Shown: positions 1 through 8,541 of the stretch, piece by piece
Layout of the letters: each line of letters begins with the position of its first letter
Position numbering within the stretch: position 1 is the stretch's first letter
Assembly: GCF_000024605.1 (NCBI RefSeq)
Contig: NC_013385.1
Coordinates: 124,001 to 188,000 of the forward strand
Reading direction: 5' to 3'
Origin: Ammonifex degensii KC4
GTDB lineage: Bacteria; Bacillota; Desulfotomaculia; Desulfotomaculales; Ammonificaceae
DNA length: 64,000 bases
Notes under the pieces: model-generated
What the model saw: only the letters and a program-made list of their open reading frames with translations
Told to the model about the DNA's origin: nothing
Database searches by the model: none
Program-made: the position numbers and the translations under genes

Positions 1-349
1 CGTCGGTTCCGGCCTCTCGACTTCCCGCAGGGGTTTGAGGAAGGCCATGGAACTGGCCCGGGAGAGAAAGATACGTGCCGTCGCCGTCACCTGTCCCGAC
101 AGGCTGACGCGCTTCGGCTTCGAGTACCTGGAAGAGTACTTCTCGAGCTTCGGCGTCGAAGTCCTCGTGCTCAACCGGGAAGAAGACAAAAGCCCGCAGC
201 AGGAACTGGTAGAAGACCTTCTCACCATAGTCACCTCTTTTGCAGGCAAGCTCTACGGGCACAGGTCGCACAAGGTAAAAAAGCTTAAGAATGAGGTGAA
301 GGAGGCACTCTCCCGCCTTGATACTGACGACCAGCTTGAGACTCCCTGA
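1..349 (+). CDS. tnpA: IS607-type serine resolvase TnpA, C-terminal part (5' end outside window)
   Basis: The frame is open from the first bases of the window, so the gene starts upstream. The visible part begins with the VGSGL...RRGL stretch and continues into DRLTRFGFEYLEEYF and the FGVEVLVLN segment, which are typical of the catalytic domain of IS607-family serine recombinases. The catalytic serine and the N-terminal MerR-like DNA-binding domain would lie upstream and are not seen. In IS607 elements this enzyme makes the cuts for excision and integration. The 3' end overlaps tnpB by 32 bases, the usual arrangement for this family. An internal TTG at 35 is not taken as the start, because family similarity continues to its left. 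Confidence 0.85.
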   Translation, partial: VGSGLSTSRRGLRKAMELARERKIRAVAVTCPDRLTRFGFEYLEEYFSSFGVEVLVLNREEDKSPQQELVEDLLTIVTSFAGKLYGHRSHKVKKLKNEVKEALSRLDTDDQLETP

Positions 350-1910
350 TGAACTGGTCGAGCCCTTGAAGAACCTCACCGCCCTGGGACTCAAAGTCCA
401 GGAGCGGGTGCTGGCGATGTACTGGTCGCCTGAAGGCCTGGAAGCCGTGGTCTCTTCCCCTGGCAAGGCGTGGAAGCTTTTAGACACACAGCTTTCCCGC
501 CCGCAGGATGTCTACGTCCCCAGCCGCGCGTGGCGCTGCATCCTGGAGTCGGCAGGGCGCATCCTGCGCTCCATGGCCGAGAGAAAACGCATCTTCGAGC
601 TCCTCCTGCCCTACTTCAACGGCAAGGCCAAAGACGCCGCGAAGGAGCTTTACGGCCTGCTCAAAAAAGACGGGGAAGGGGAGAAGTTCGGGTATCTCTT
701 CAACGTGGCCGAGGCTGTGGCCAACTTCTACGCCGAGCACGAGAGGCTTCCTAAAGACTTCTTCGAACTCCAGAAAAAGCCCGAGCCTAAAAAGTTCACC
801 TTCACGACTTCCCCGGACGACGGTCCTGAGAAAGGGCAGGTGGTGAGGTACGAGTGCGACGGGAAAGTCCTGCGGGGCCGGGTGAAGCTTCCGAACTCTC
901 CCGAGCCCAGGAAGGAAGAAGACTGGCGGTGGTTCTCCTTCGAGGCCGAACTCCCGGAGAAGCTCCGGGAGAAGCTGGCTCAGGGAGGAAAGCTCTGTGC
1001 CCCTGACCTGAGGCTCAAGGTCAAGCCTTCGGGCAAGCTCGTCGCCCTCCTCGATGTCAAGGTGGAGGTGCCGGAAAAGACGCCTTCAGGTGAAAAAGAC
1101 CGGGCGCTGGGGGTCGACTGGGGCCTGAGGAAGCTCGTGACCGGCACCGTGGTCTCGAAAGAAGGACAGCTCACCCCTCCCTTCTTCGTCTTCTGGCAGG
1201 CCTTAAAAGGCAAGCTCCTCCGCATCCGGGAGGAGATAAGCCGGCTGCAGAAAACACGCGACCGGTATGAGAGGAAAAGCCCGGAGTGGAAGGAGTACAA
1301 CCGGATGATAGCCTCTGCCTGGCAGAAGTACCACCGGATACAGCACCAGCTCGCCCACCAGGTGTCGAGCCTCTTAGTGCTCTTAGCTAAGGCATGCAGT
1401 TGCCGGTACATCTTTGTCGAGTGGCTTCTCACCCTGCGTGGGGAGAAGGGAAGGTCGAAGGACCTCAACTGGTGGGTGACCACCACGGTGAGGGGGCTCC
1501 TCTTCAGGCTTCTGAGGTATAAAGCAAGACTCCTAGGGATCAGGGTCATACCGGTTCCTCCGGGCGGCACGAGCACCGTTTGCCCCAGATGCCTGAAGGA
1601 AGGCAAGCACGTCAAGTCGCCGGGGGAGCCTGAGGAGAAGGACTCCGGTTCCTGGTTTGTCTGTCCTTCCTGCGGGTACAGCGCCGACCGGGACTACGTG
1701 GGGAGCCTCAACGTCGGGAGGACGGGCTTTAAGCTTGAAAGGCCGCTGACCTACACGGTCTGTCAGGCCGCGGCGGAGCCGTTCCCGTCGCAGGGAGCCC
1801 TTGAGGCGATGACCTTCACCACGCTGGGGTACGTCAAAAGCGTCTTCGTGGCCAACTTCAACGCGCTGACCAGACTCCTGAATTCCGCAGTCTTACCTAG
1901 CATAACCTAG
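318..1910 (+). CDS. tnpB: IS607-type TnpB, RNA-guided nuclease family (OrfB), 530 residues
   Basis: This is a TnpB-family protein with the RuvC-like active site in three parts: an Asp in GVDWG (residue 267), a Glu in FVEWL (residue 368) and an Asp pair in ADRDYVG (457/459). A four-Cys zinc ribbon (CPRC and CPSC) lies just before the last motif. TnpB proteins are RNA-guided DNA nucleases that favour transposon retention. At 530 residues it is longer than most TnpBs (about 400), partly from an N-terminal region and partly from a tail of about 65 residues after the last motif. The start is a TTG at 318, 12 bases after AAGGAGG and inside the end of tnpA. The stop lies only about 16 bases before the yqfD start. 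Confidence 0.9.
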   Translation: MILTTSLRLPDELVEPLKNLTALGLKVQERVLAMYWSPEGLEAVVSSPGKAWKLLDTQLSRPQDVYVPSRAWRCILESAGRILRSMAERKRIFELLLPYFNGKAKDAAKELYGLLKKDGEGEKFGYLFNVAEAVANFYAEHERLPKDFFELQKKPEPKKFTFTTSPDDGPEKGQVVRYECDGKVLRGRVKLPNSPEPRKEEDWRWFSFEAELPEKLREKLAQGGKLCAPDLRLKVKPSGKLVALLDVKVEVPEKTPSGEKDRALGVDWGLRKLVTGTVVSKEGQLTPPFFVFWQALKGKLLRIREEISRLQKTRDRYERKSPEWKEYNRMIASAWQKYHRIQHQLAHQVSSLLVLLAKACSCRYIFVEWLLTLRGEKGRSKDLNWWVTTTVRGLLFRLLRYKARLLGIRVIPVPPGGTSTVCPRCLKEGKHVKSPGEPEEKDSGSWFVCPSCGYSADRDYVGSLNVGRTGFKLERPLTYTVCQAAAEPFPSQGALEAMTFTTLGYVKSVFVANFNALTRLLNSAVLPSIT

Positions 1911-1926
1911 CGTGGGAGGAACGGTG

Positions 1927-3291
1927 ATGGCCTTGCGTTTCTTCCGCTACTTGCGGGGCTATGTTTTGCTTAAGCTGGAAGGCAAAAAAATAGAGCGCTT
2001 CCTCAATATGGCCTTGACGCGCGGCATCAAGTTCTGGGACGTCCGCTACTTGGGAAAGGACCGGGTTCTTTTGCGGGTGCGTTGGGGGGCGGTGCGGGCT
2101 CTTAGGCACATTTCCCGGCTTACCTCCACCCGCCTCACCATCCAGGAGAAAATGGGGCTCCCTTTTCTCATCGGCCGGTTAAAGAGGCGCCGCGCTTTCT
2201 TGGGCGGGGCTCTGTTTTTCCTGGCCCTCATCTATTTCCTTTCCCTTTTCGTTTGGCGGGTGGAGGTGACGGGAGCGCAGAAGCTTTCCCCGGCGGAAAT
2301 CCTTAAGGTAGCGGCACAGGCAGGGCTTAAGCCTGGGGTCCTGCACCGGCAGGTAAACGGTAAAGAAGTGGAGCGGGTGCTGAAGGAGCAGCTGCCCCAG
2401 CTGGCCTGGGTGGGAGTGGAGGTTAGGGGTACGCAGGCCATTATAAAGGTGGTGGAGAAAAAGCTTCCAGAACCGGCAGCCGGACCAGCGCATATAGTGG
2501 CCCGCAAGGCGGGGCTCATAAAGGAGCTTTTGGTGCTGGAAGGAACACCTAAAGTTAAAGAGGGAGATACGGTACTGCCGGGGCAGGTGCTGATAGCGGG
2601 GGAGGAGATGGTCGTGCCCCAGGGCGAAAGCGAACTCCGCCCGGTTTGCGTCCGGGCCAAGGGGATGGTCAAGGCCCGGGTGTGGTACCAAGGTTACAGT
2701 GAGGCGCAACTGGAAGAAAGGGGGGAAAGACCTACGGGCAGGAAGGCACAGAGCCTTTTCCTCGAAGTAGGGGGGCACCGTTGGCGGCTTTACGGGAGTA
2801 GCTCTCCTCCCTTCGGCTGCTACCGGGTGGAGGAAAAGAGGCATAAGCTTAGTTTAGGGAGGAATTTCTCCCTTCCCGTGGCGGTCGAAAAAAAGGTATA
2901 TTATGAGTGGGAGCCTTATAAGCTGAGGCGCACTCCCCAGGAGGCGCGCCGGCTGGCCGAGGAGAGGGCCAGATCTTACCTGCGGGCCTGCCTTCCGGAA
3001 GGGGCGCGCCTGATCGGAGAACAAGTGGAAGAGGTAAAAGGGCCCAAGGAAGAGGGGCTTATCCGGGTAAGCGTCAGGTGGGAAGTGGAGGAAGATATCG
3101 GCCAAGTTAAGGAGTTCACACCGGAAGGAGGGCAAGAAGGCCAGATAAATGGAAGAAATCAGGATCCCCGTGGAGGATCAGCAGGCGGCCATGGAGATTC
3201 TGGGCCGCTTCGACGAGCACCTGAAGGCCATAGAGAAGGCCACGGGAGTACAGTTACTTTTGCGGGGAGGAGAGTTTGTCTTACGCGGTGA
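1927..3291 (+). CDS. yqfD: Sporulation protein YqfD, with an abnormal 3' end running into phoH
   Basis: The protein matches YqfD of spore-formers: a short cytoplasmic start with RGYVLLKLEG, one membrane segment around residues 85-105 (FLALIYFLSLFVW), and an outer region with VEVTGAQKLSP and KEGDTVLPGQVL. YqfD is needed at a late stage of sporulation. I place the start at ATG 1927, six bases after GGAGGA; a GTG at 1924 is possible. At 454 residues it is longer than the usual roughly 400. The last 48 or so codons lie over phoH in another frame and look like out-of-frame translation. A TAA in the neighbouring frame sits immediately before the phoH ATG (3146-3148), so a one-base-type frame change near 3100 is likely. 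Confidence 0.85.
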   Translation: MALRFFRYLRGYVLLKLEGKKIERFLNMALTRGIKFWDVRYLGKDRVLLRVRWGAVRALRHISRLTSTRLTIQEKMGLPFLIGRLKRRRAFLGGALFFLALIYFLSLFVWRVEVTGAQKLSPAEILKVAAQAGLKPGVLHRQVNGKEVERVLKEQLPQLAWVGVEVRGTQAIIKVVEKKLPEPAAGPAHIVARKAGLIKELLVLEGTPKVKEGDTVLPGQVLIAGEEMVVPQGESELRPVCVRAKGMVKARVWYQGYSEAQLEERGERPTGRKAQSLFLEVGGHRWRLYGSSSPPFGCYRVEEKRHKLSLGRNFSLPVAVEKKVYYEWEPYKLRRTPQEARRLAEERARSYLRACLPEGARLIGEQVEEVKGPKEEGLIRVSVRWEVEEDIGQVKEFTPEGGQEGQINGRNQDPRGGSAGGHGDSGPLRRAPEGHREGHGSTVTFAGRRVCLTR

Positions 3292-4108
3292 GCCCCAGCA
3301 GGTGAAGGAAGGTAGTGAGGTGCTCTACCGCCTGAAGGATGCCTACCGTACTTACGGCAGCATAACCATGCGGGAGGTAAACCAGGCCATAAGAGCGGCC
3401 AAAGGAGCAGAAAAAGATAAGGAGCTGGTGGACGAGATCCTGCTCACCACCCCGCGGGGTAAGCAGGTAAGGCCCAAGACGCCGGGTCAGAAGCGCTACG
3501 TGGACGCCATAAGGCGTTACGACATCACCTTCGCCATAGGCCCGGCGGGTACAGGGAAAACTTACCTAGCGGTGGTGATGGCGGTCATTTGGCTGCGCCA
3601 GAGGCGCATAAGCCGGATAATCCTCACTCGCCCGGCGGTGGAGGCGGGGGAGAAGCTGGGTTTCCTCCCCGGGCGCCTGGAGGAAAAGGTCGATCCCTAC
3701 CTACGCCCTCTCTACGACAGCCTCTACGATGTGCTGGGGGTAGAGAACACCGAGCGCTACTTGGAAAGGCGGATCATCGAGATAGCGCCCCTGGCCTACA
3801 TGCGGGGGAGGACGCTGGAGGACGCCTTCATCATCCTGGACGAGGCGCAGAACACCACGCCGGAGCAGATGAAGATGTTCCTCACGCGCTTGGGCTTCGG
3901 TTCCAAGGCGGTCATCACAGGAGATATCACCCAGATAGACCTCCCGCGGGGGCAGGAGTCGGGGCTGGTGGTGGCCCAGCGCATCCTTCAGGGTATCGAA
4001 GGAATTTCCTTCCAGTACCTCACCGGCGAGGACACCATAAGGCACCCGCTGGTTATGGAGATAATCCGGGCTTACGAGCGGGCGGAGGCAGAGAAGGCCA
4101 AGGAGTGA
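3149..4108 (+). CDS. phoH: PhoH-family ATPase
   Basis: This is a 319-residue PhoH-like protein. An N-terminal region similar to a KH/RNA-binding fold is followed by the ATPase core. Walker A is GPAGTGKT at residues 131-138 and Walker B is IILDEAQN with Asp231 and Glu232. The ITGDITQIDLP motif follows. PhoH proteins are predicted RNA-associated ATPases and sit next to ybeY in most bacteria, where both are tied to ribosomal RNA handling. The ATG at 3149 directly follows an out-of-frame TAA and has a GAAGG site upstream. It ends four bases before pgpH. Confidence 0.95.
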   Translation: MEEIRIPVEDQQAAMEILGRFDEHLKAIEKATGVQLLLRGGEFVLRGEPQQVKEGSEVLYRLKDAYRTYGSITMREVNQAIRAAKGAEKDKELVDEILLTTPRGKQVRPKTPGQKRYVDAIRRYDITFAIGPAGTGKTYLAVVMAVIWLRQRRISRIILTRPAVEAGEKLGFLPGRLEEKVDPYLRPLYDSLYDVLGVENTERYLERRIIEIAPLAYMRGRTLEDAFIILDEAQNTTPEQMKMFLTRLGFGSKAVITGDITQIDLPRGQESGLVVAQRILQGIEGISFQYLTGEDTIRHPLVMEIIRAYERAEAEKAKE

Positions 4109-4111
4109 AAA

Positions 4112-6298
4112 GTGGTGGTAGAAGGAAAAAGTTTTTGGCGAGGTCTGCTTAAAGAGCCGAGGATCAAAAGAGTAGGGGCGGCTCTATTTTTATTCCTCTG
4201 CCTGACCCTGCTCGCCGCCTTTCAGTTCTTCCCGGAAGGGACGGATCTAGAGGTGGGGCAGGTAGCTCCCCGCACCATCAAAGCGCCGCGGGCTGCCGTT
4301 TTCGAGGATAAGGTGCGGACAGAAGAACTGCGCCGGGAAGCGCAGGCTAGGGTGCCCAAGGTTTACGACATCGATCCCAAAGTGCTGGAGTCCATCCGCA
4401 AGGACATGCGGGACAGCATCGAAGCTGTCATAGCGGCAGCCAAATCTCCGGCACAGGGGGAGGCGGCCAGGGTGGCACTCGTCAAATCCTCCCTCCCCTT
4501 CCCTATTTCCGACGATCTGGCGCAGGCACTTTTGAACCTGCCGGAAAGCCGTTTGCGCCAGTTGGGTAGTTATTTAGACACCTTGGTAACCCAAGTGATG
4601 GTGAAAGGGGTGAAGCAGGAGGATCTTCAGGCCACCAAGGAGCAGTTGCGGGAAAGGATAAAGCTTCTGGCCCTTGATCCGGTGGAAGAGCGCTTCGCAC
4701 AGCTGATCATCCAGCATACCTTGCGCCCCAACTCTTTCTACAACCCGGTGCAAACCGAGATCTTGCAGCAGCAGGCGCGGGAAGCGGTGCCGCCGGTAGT
4801 GGTGACCATAAGGCCAGGGGAGAAGATAATCGGCGAGGGGGAAGTAGTAACCCCTGAGCATATTGCCAAGCTCAAGGCTGTAGGGCTTTACCACTCCCGT
4901 CCCTCCTTTGGCACGGTGGTAGGTATAGCCCTCATGATGGCCCTCCTTACCTTTGCCTTCTTCTACTACATCTACCAGCAGCACCCGAACGTCTACCGGG
5001 ACGCCAACCAGCTCTACCTGATAAGCTTTGTCGTGGTAGGGGTACTTTTGCTGGCCAAGTTCATCCTGGCAGTGGATGTACAGCAGTGGCCTAGCTTGGG
5101 GTCCAAGCTCGGCTATGCCGTGCCGGTGGCGGTGGTGGGCATGCTGCTGGCCGTCTTAATCAACTCCCGCTTGGCAGTGGTGGCGGTGGCCTTAACCGCC
5201 TTGCTCGTAGGCATGCTGGCGGATAACCAGCTGCGCTTTGCCTTGGCCGGCATGCTTACCGGCCTAGCGGGTGTATACGGCGTGGCCAAGCTTCACCGGC
5301 GGCGGGATCTGGTCCGGGCCGGCATGCTTACGGGCCTTACTGGCGTGGGAGTTACCTGGGGGATCGAGCTTGCTTCCCAGACACCTCTGGCCATACTGGG
5401 TCCGGCTGGGCTGGCACTTGGTATCTTGAATGGGTTGTTAAGCACCATCCTTACCAACGGGGCCCTGCCGGTTCTGGAGCACCTTGGCGGCATAACCTCG
5501 CCGGTGCGGTTGCTGGAGCTGACCTCGCCGAGCGAACCTTTGCTTAAGAGACTGGCGTGGGAGGCTCCCGGCACCTATCACCACAGCGTCATGGTGGCCA
5601 ATCTGGGGGAGGCGGCGGCCGAGGCCATAGGGGCCGATATCTTGACCGTGCGCGCTGGAGCTTATTATCATGACATAGGAAAACTCCGCCGCCCCTCCTT
5701 CTTTGCCGAGAACCTGCTGGGAAGCGAGAACCCCCACGATCGTTTGGCTCCCAGCCTTTCCACTCTGATCATTACCTCCCACGTGAAGGACGGGGTGGAG
5801 ATAGCGCGGGAGTACAAACTGCCGGAAAAGATAATAGAGATCATCGAGCAGCACCACGGTACAAGCCTGGTCAGTTGCTTTTACCAGAAGGCCCTGCAGG
5901 CCGAGCAGAAGGGGATACAGGAGGCCGATTTCCGCTATCCCGGCCCTAAGCCGCAGACGCGCGAAGCGGCCATCGTCATGCTGGCGGACTCGGTAGAAGC
6001 GGCGGTGCGCTCCATGAACCATCCTCCTCCCGGACAGATAGAGGGGCTGGTGCGGCGCATAATTAAAGAAAAGCTCCACGACGGGCAGCTGGACGAGTGT
6101 GCCCTGACCTTCAGGGACTTAGAACTTATCGCACACGCTTTTGTCCACGTGCTAACAGGGCTTTTCCACACGCGGGTCGAATACCCCCGAGTCGAGAACG
6201 GAAAAGGGGCAATGAGCTATGACGGTGATAGTCCAGAATCTGCAAGAGAAGGTGAAGGTAGAGAGCGAGTGGCTGTCAGCCGTCAGGCGGGCGGCTGA
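4112..6298 (+). CDS. pgpH: PgpH-type membrane HD-domain phosphodiesterase (7TMR-HD)
   Basis: The 728-residue protein has an N-terminal membrane anchor (about residues 22-42), an extracellular domain, several membrane spans between about residues 270 and 450, and a cytoplasmic HD domain. The HD residues include YHHSVM (His490/491) and YYHDIGK (His520, Asp521). Family members hydrolyse cyclic di-AMP, which in Firmicutes controls osmotic and cell-wall balance. The start is GTG 4112 after GGAG. The last 27 or so codons overlap ybeY in a different frame, and the tail after VEYPRVENGKG looks non-homologous, so the reading frame probably ran past its usual end. Confidence 0.93.
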   Translation: MVVEGKSFWRGLLKEPRIKRVGAALFLFLCLTLLAAFQFFPEGTDLEVGQVAPRTIKAPRAAVFEDKVRTEELRREAQARVPKVYDIDPKVLESIRKDMRDSIEAVIAAAKSPAQGEAARVALVKSSLPFPISDDLAQALLNLPESRLRQLGSYLDTLVTQVMVKGVKQEDLQATKEQLRERIKLLALDPVEERFAQLIIQHTLRPNSFYNPVQTEILQQQAREAVPPVVVTIRPGEKIIGEGEVVTPEHIAKLKAVGLYHSRPSFGTVVGIALMMALLTFAFFYYIYQQHPNVYRDANQLYLISFVVVGVLLLAKFILAVDVQQWPSLGSKLGYAVPVAVVGMLLAVLINSRLAVVAVALTALLVGMLADNQLRFALAGMLTGLAGVYGVAKLHRRRDLVRAGMLTGLTGVGVTWGIELASQTPLAILGPAGLALGILNGLLSTILTNGALPVLEHLGGITSPVRLLELTSPSEPLLKRLAWEAPGTYHHSVMVANLGEAAAEAIGADILTVRAGAYYHDIGKLRRPSFFAENLLGSENPHDRLAPSLSTLIITSHVKDGVEIAREYKLPEKIIEIIEQHHGTSLVSCFYQKALQAEQKGIQEADFRYPGPKPQTREAAIVMLADSVEAAVRSMNHPPPGQIEGLVRRIIKEKLHDGQLDECALTFRDLELIAHAFVHVLTGLFHTRVEYPRVENGKGAMSYDGDSPESAREGEGRERVAVSRQAGG

Positions 6299-6668
6299 AC
6301 TGGCGCTGGATTTGCTGGGCCCTCGGCGGGAGGTGGAGGTGGGGGTTACTTTACTGGATGACACTGGTATAAGGGAACTCAACCGCCGCTACCGGGGAAA
6401 GGACGCCCCCACCAACGTCCTGGCCTTTCCCATGGGGGAGGAGGAGCCGCCGGTTTTGCTTTTAGGAGATGTGGTGATCTCGGTGGAAACGGCTCGGTCC
6501 GAGGCCGAAGAAGAAGGCAAAGGGATAGAGGAGAAGCTGGCCCACCTGGTGGTGCACGGTGTTCTGCACCTTTTGGGCTATGACCACGAGACCGACGCGG
6601 AGGAAGCCTTAATGCGGGAAAAGGAAGAAGCCGTCTTGGCGGTGTGGAGGCGGGAGCGTGCGGGATGA
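6219..6668 (+). CDS. ybeY: Endoribonuclease YbeY
   Basis: This 149-residue protein carries the YbeY zinc site HGVLHLLGYDH near residues 112-122, with three histidines, and the conserved NRRYRGKDAPTNVLAFP segment. YbeY is a single-strand endoribonuclease for 16S rRNA maturation and quality control. It lies in the standard phoH-pgpH-ybeY-cdd-era order. It overlaps the end of pgpH by 80 bases, which is long for such a junction. The dgkA gene commonly found between ybeY and cdd in Firmicutes is absent here. Confidence 0.95.
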   Translation: MTVIVQNLQEKVKVESEWLSAVRRAAELALDLLGPRREVEVGVTLLDDTGIRELNRRYRGKDAPTNVLAFPMGEEEPPVLLLGDVVISVETARSEAEEEGKGIEEKLAHLVVHGVLHLLGYDHETDAEEALMREKEEAVLAVWRRERAG

Positions 6669-7038
6669 AGATCTGGTGCGGCTGGCGCTGGAGGCTAAGG
6701 AGCGGGCCTACGCTCCCTATTCCGGGATTAAGGTAGGGGCGGCCCTCCTTACCCGGGAGGGCAAGGTTTTCACCGGCGCTAACGTGGAGAACGCTTCTTA
6801 CGGCCTTACTCTGTGCGCGGAAAGGGTAGCGGCGGTCAAGGCGGTAAGTGAAGGAATGAAAGAATGGCTGGTCCTGGCGGTAGCCTGGAACCGGGAGGAT
6901 TTCTGCCGCCCCTGCGGGGCCTGCCGCCAGGTGCTTTTCGAGTTTGCTCCTGCTCTGCGTGTACTCATGGCTAACGCCCGAGGAGAATACGAAGAGGAGG
7001 TATTGGCGGCGCTTTTACCCAGCGCTTTTGCGAAATGA
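6658..7038 (+). CDS. cdd: Cytidine deaminase
   Basis: The 126-residue protein has the tetrameric cytidine deaminase signature: NVENASYGLTLCAER with zinc Cys and catalytic Glu, then PCGACRQVL with the two further zinc cysteines. It converts cytidine and deoxycytidine to uridine forms in pyrimidine salvage. The start is GTG 6658, overlapping the last 11 bases of ybeY. Its stop overlaps the era ATG in ATGA, which indicates translational coupling. Confidence 0.95.
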   Translation: MRDEDLVRLALEAKERAYAPYSGIKVGAALLTREGKVFTGANVENASYGLTLCAERVAAVKAVSEGMKEWLVLAVAWNREDFCRPCGACRQVLFEFAPALRVLMANARGEYEEEVLAALLPSAFAK

Positions 7039-7937
7039 CGGAAAAGGAATACCGCTCGGGATTCGTAAGTGTAGTGGGAAGGCCCAACGTAGGTAAGTCC
7101 ACCCTCATAAACCACCTGGTGGGGCAGAAGGTGGCCATAGTTTCCGATAAGCCCCAGACCACCCGTCACCGGATCTTGGGTGTTCTCACCTTACCGGAAG
7201 CCCAGATAGTCTTCGTGGACACGCCGGGCATACACAAACCCCGGCACCGGCTGGGGGAGTACCTGGTCACCCTAGCCCTGGGGGCTCTTAAAGGAGTGGA
7301 CCTGGTGCTTTTCTTGAGCGAGGCTACCTCTCCTCCTGGAGCGGGGGATTACTTCATCCTGGAGCAACTGAAAAAAGCGGAAGTTCCCGTCATCCTGGTG
7401 CTTAACAAGATCGATCTTATCTCCAAGCCGCGCCTTCTTCCCCTCATCGATCTCTGGCGGCAGGAGCACGACTTTGCTGCCATAGTACCCGTCTCGGCCC
7501 TCACGGGGGAGAATCTTGAGCGGCTGGTGCAGGAGATCGTGGAACACCTTCCGCCCGGTCCCCAGTACTTCCCGCCCGAGGTCACCACCTCCCAGCCCCC
7601 CGAGTTCGTAGTGGCCGAGCTCATACGGGAAAAGGTCCTCCACCTCACGCACGAAGAAGTACCCCACGGGGTGGCGGTGGTGGTGGAGGAGATGGCCTCT
7701 AGACGGAAGGACCTGGTTTACCTCCGAGCCACTATCTACGTGGAAAGGGAGAGCCACAAGAAGATCATCATCGGGGCCGGAGGACAGATGCTGCGGCAGA
7801 TCGGGCAGAAGGCCCGGGAGGAGATAGAGGCTTTCCTGGGCAAGAAGGTGTATCTCGATTTGTGGGTTAAGGTGAAGGAGAAGTGGCGGCGGGACGACGT
7901 GGCCCTCCGCCAGCTGGGCTACAAGCCGGAAGAATGA
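7035..7937 (+). CDS. era: GTPase Era
   Basis: The 300-residue protein has GRPNVGKST (residues 15-23), the switch region TTRHRILG, DTPG (G3), NKID (G4) and a C-terminal KH domain with KKIIIGAGGQMLRQIG. Era binds the 3' end of 16S rRNA and helps assemble the 30S subunit. It closes the yqfD-era operon. The 3' end overlaps the convergent ubiX gene by about 19 bases, leaving no room for a separate terminator. Confidence 0.97.
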   Translation: MTEKEYRSGFVSVVGRPNVGKSTLINHLVGQKVAIVSDKPQTTRHRILGVLTLPEAQIVFVDTPGIHKPRHRLGEYLVTLALGALKGVDLVLFLSEATSPPGAGDYFILEQLKKAEVPVILVLNKIDLISKPRLLPLIDLWRQEHDFAAIVPVSALTGENLERLVQEIVEHLPPGPQYFPPEVTTSQPPEFVVAELIREKVLHLTHEEVPHGVAVVVEEMASRRKDLVYLRATIYVERESHKKIIIGAGGQMLRQIGQKAREEIEAFLGKKVYLDLWVKVKEKWRRDDVALRQLGYKPEE

Positions 7938-8485
7938 GGCCACGGGCGGTTAAGCCGGTTGGGTATTCCTAGGAGGTTCAAAATGCGCCCCAAAAAGAAA
8001 TCGACCATATCTTCTATGCTCCGGGGGCGATGGTAAAAGGCGGGCACCGGAGGGGCGATTATTACCCCTAGTCGGGCCAGCTTCAACATGTTTTCCAGGT
8101 GCAGGGCGCTCAGAGGGGTCTCGCGGGGGACCAAGATAAGCGGTCTTCTCTCTTTAAGGGTAACGTCGGCCGCCCGCAGGATGAGGTTTTCCGCGTAGCC
8201 CTGGGCTATCCCGGCCAGGGTCTTCATGCTGCACGGTATCACCACCATCCCCTGGTGAAGGAAAGAGCCGCTGGCGACGGGTGCCTTCCAGTCCCCCTCA
8301 TTATAAGCAAAGTCGGCCAACCCCCTCACTTTTTCTGGGGAAATCCCCATTTCCTCCCGGATCAGATCTTCTGCCTGCCGGCTTAGAAGCAGGTGGGTTT
8401 CTACCTTATGCTCTTTGAGGACCTCTAAAAAACGCACCCCCAGATAAACGCCAGAGGCTCCGGTCAAGGCTACCACTAGACGCAT
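7919..8485 (-). CDS. ubiX: UbiX-family flavin prenyltransferase
   Basis: The protein begins MRLVVALTGASGVYLG, the FMN-binding start of UbiX/Pad1 proteins, and contains IPCSMKTLAGIA and VPRETPLSALHLENM. These enzymes prenylate FMN to make the cofactor of UbiD-type decarboxylases, used for aromatic acids and quinone or other pathways. I choose the ATG at 8485 because GGAGGGGAG lies five bases upstream; an earlier in-frame codon at 8509 lacks such a site. No ubiD partner is seen in this window. About 189 residues, normal for the family. Confidence 0.93.
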   Translation of the reverse strand: MRLVVALTGASGVYLGVRFLEVLKEHKVETHLLLSRQAEDLIREEMGISPEKVRGLADFAYNEGDWKAPVASGSFLHQGMVVIPCSMKTLAGIAQGYAENLILRAADVTLKERRPLILVPRETPLSALHLENMLKLARLGVIIAPPVPAFYHRPRSIEDMVDFFLGRILNLLGIPNRLNRPWPHSSGL

Positions 8486-8541
8486 AAATACTCCCCTCCG
8501 TTTCCCCAATATTTTAGCCTTGCCGAAGCCTCAAGGGCAAA

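Larger units (their letters stand above)
1..1911 (+). mobile_element. IS607-type element, right part, inserted just upstream of yqfD
   Basis: The resolvase end and tnpB overlap in the same orientation, the standard IS607 plan. The left end lies outside the window. The right end must fall between the tnpB stop (1910) and the yqfD ribosome-binding site (1915-1920), because both genes look complete there. IS607 elements have no terminal inverted repeats and no long target duplication, so the exact edge cannot be read. In many relatives yqfC and yqfD form the head of this operon. Here no yqfC is seen next to yqfD, so the element may separate the two, but the other side is not in the window. Confidence 0.75.
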
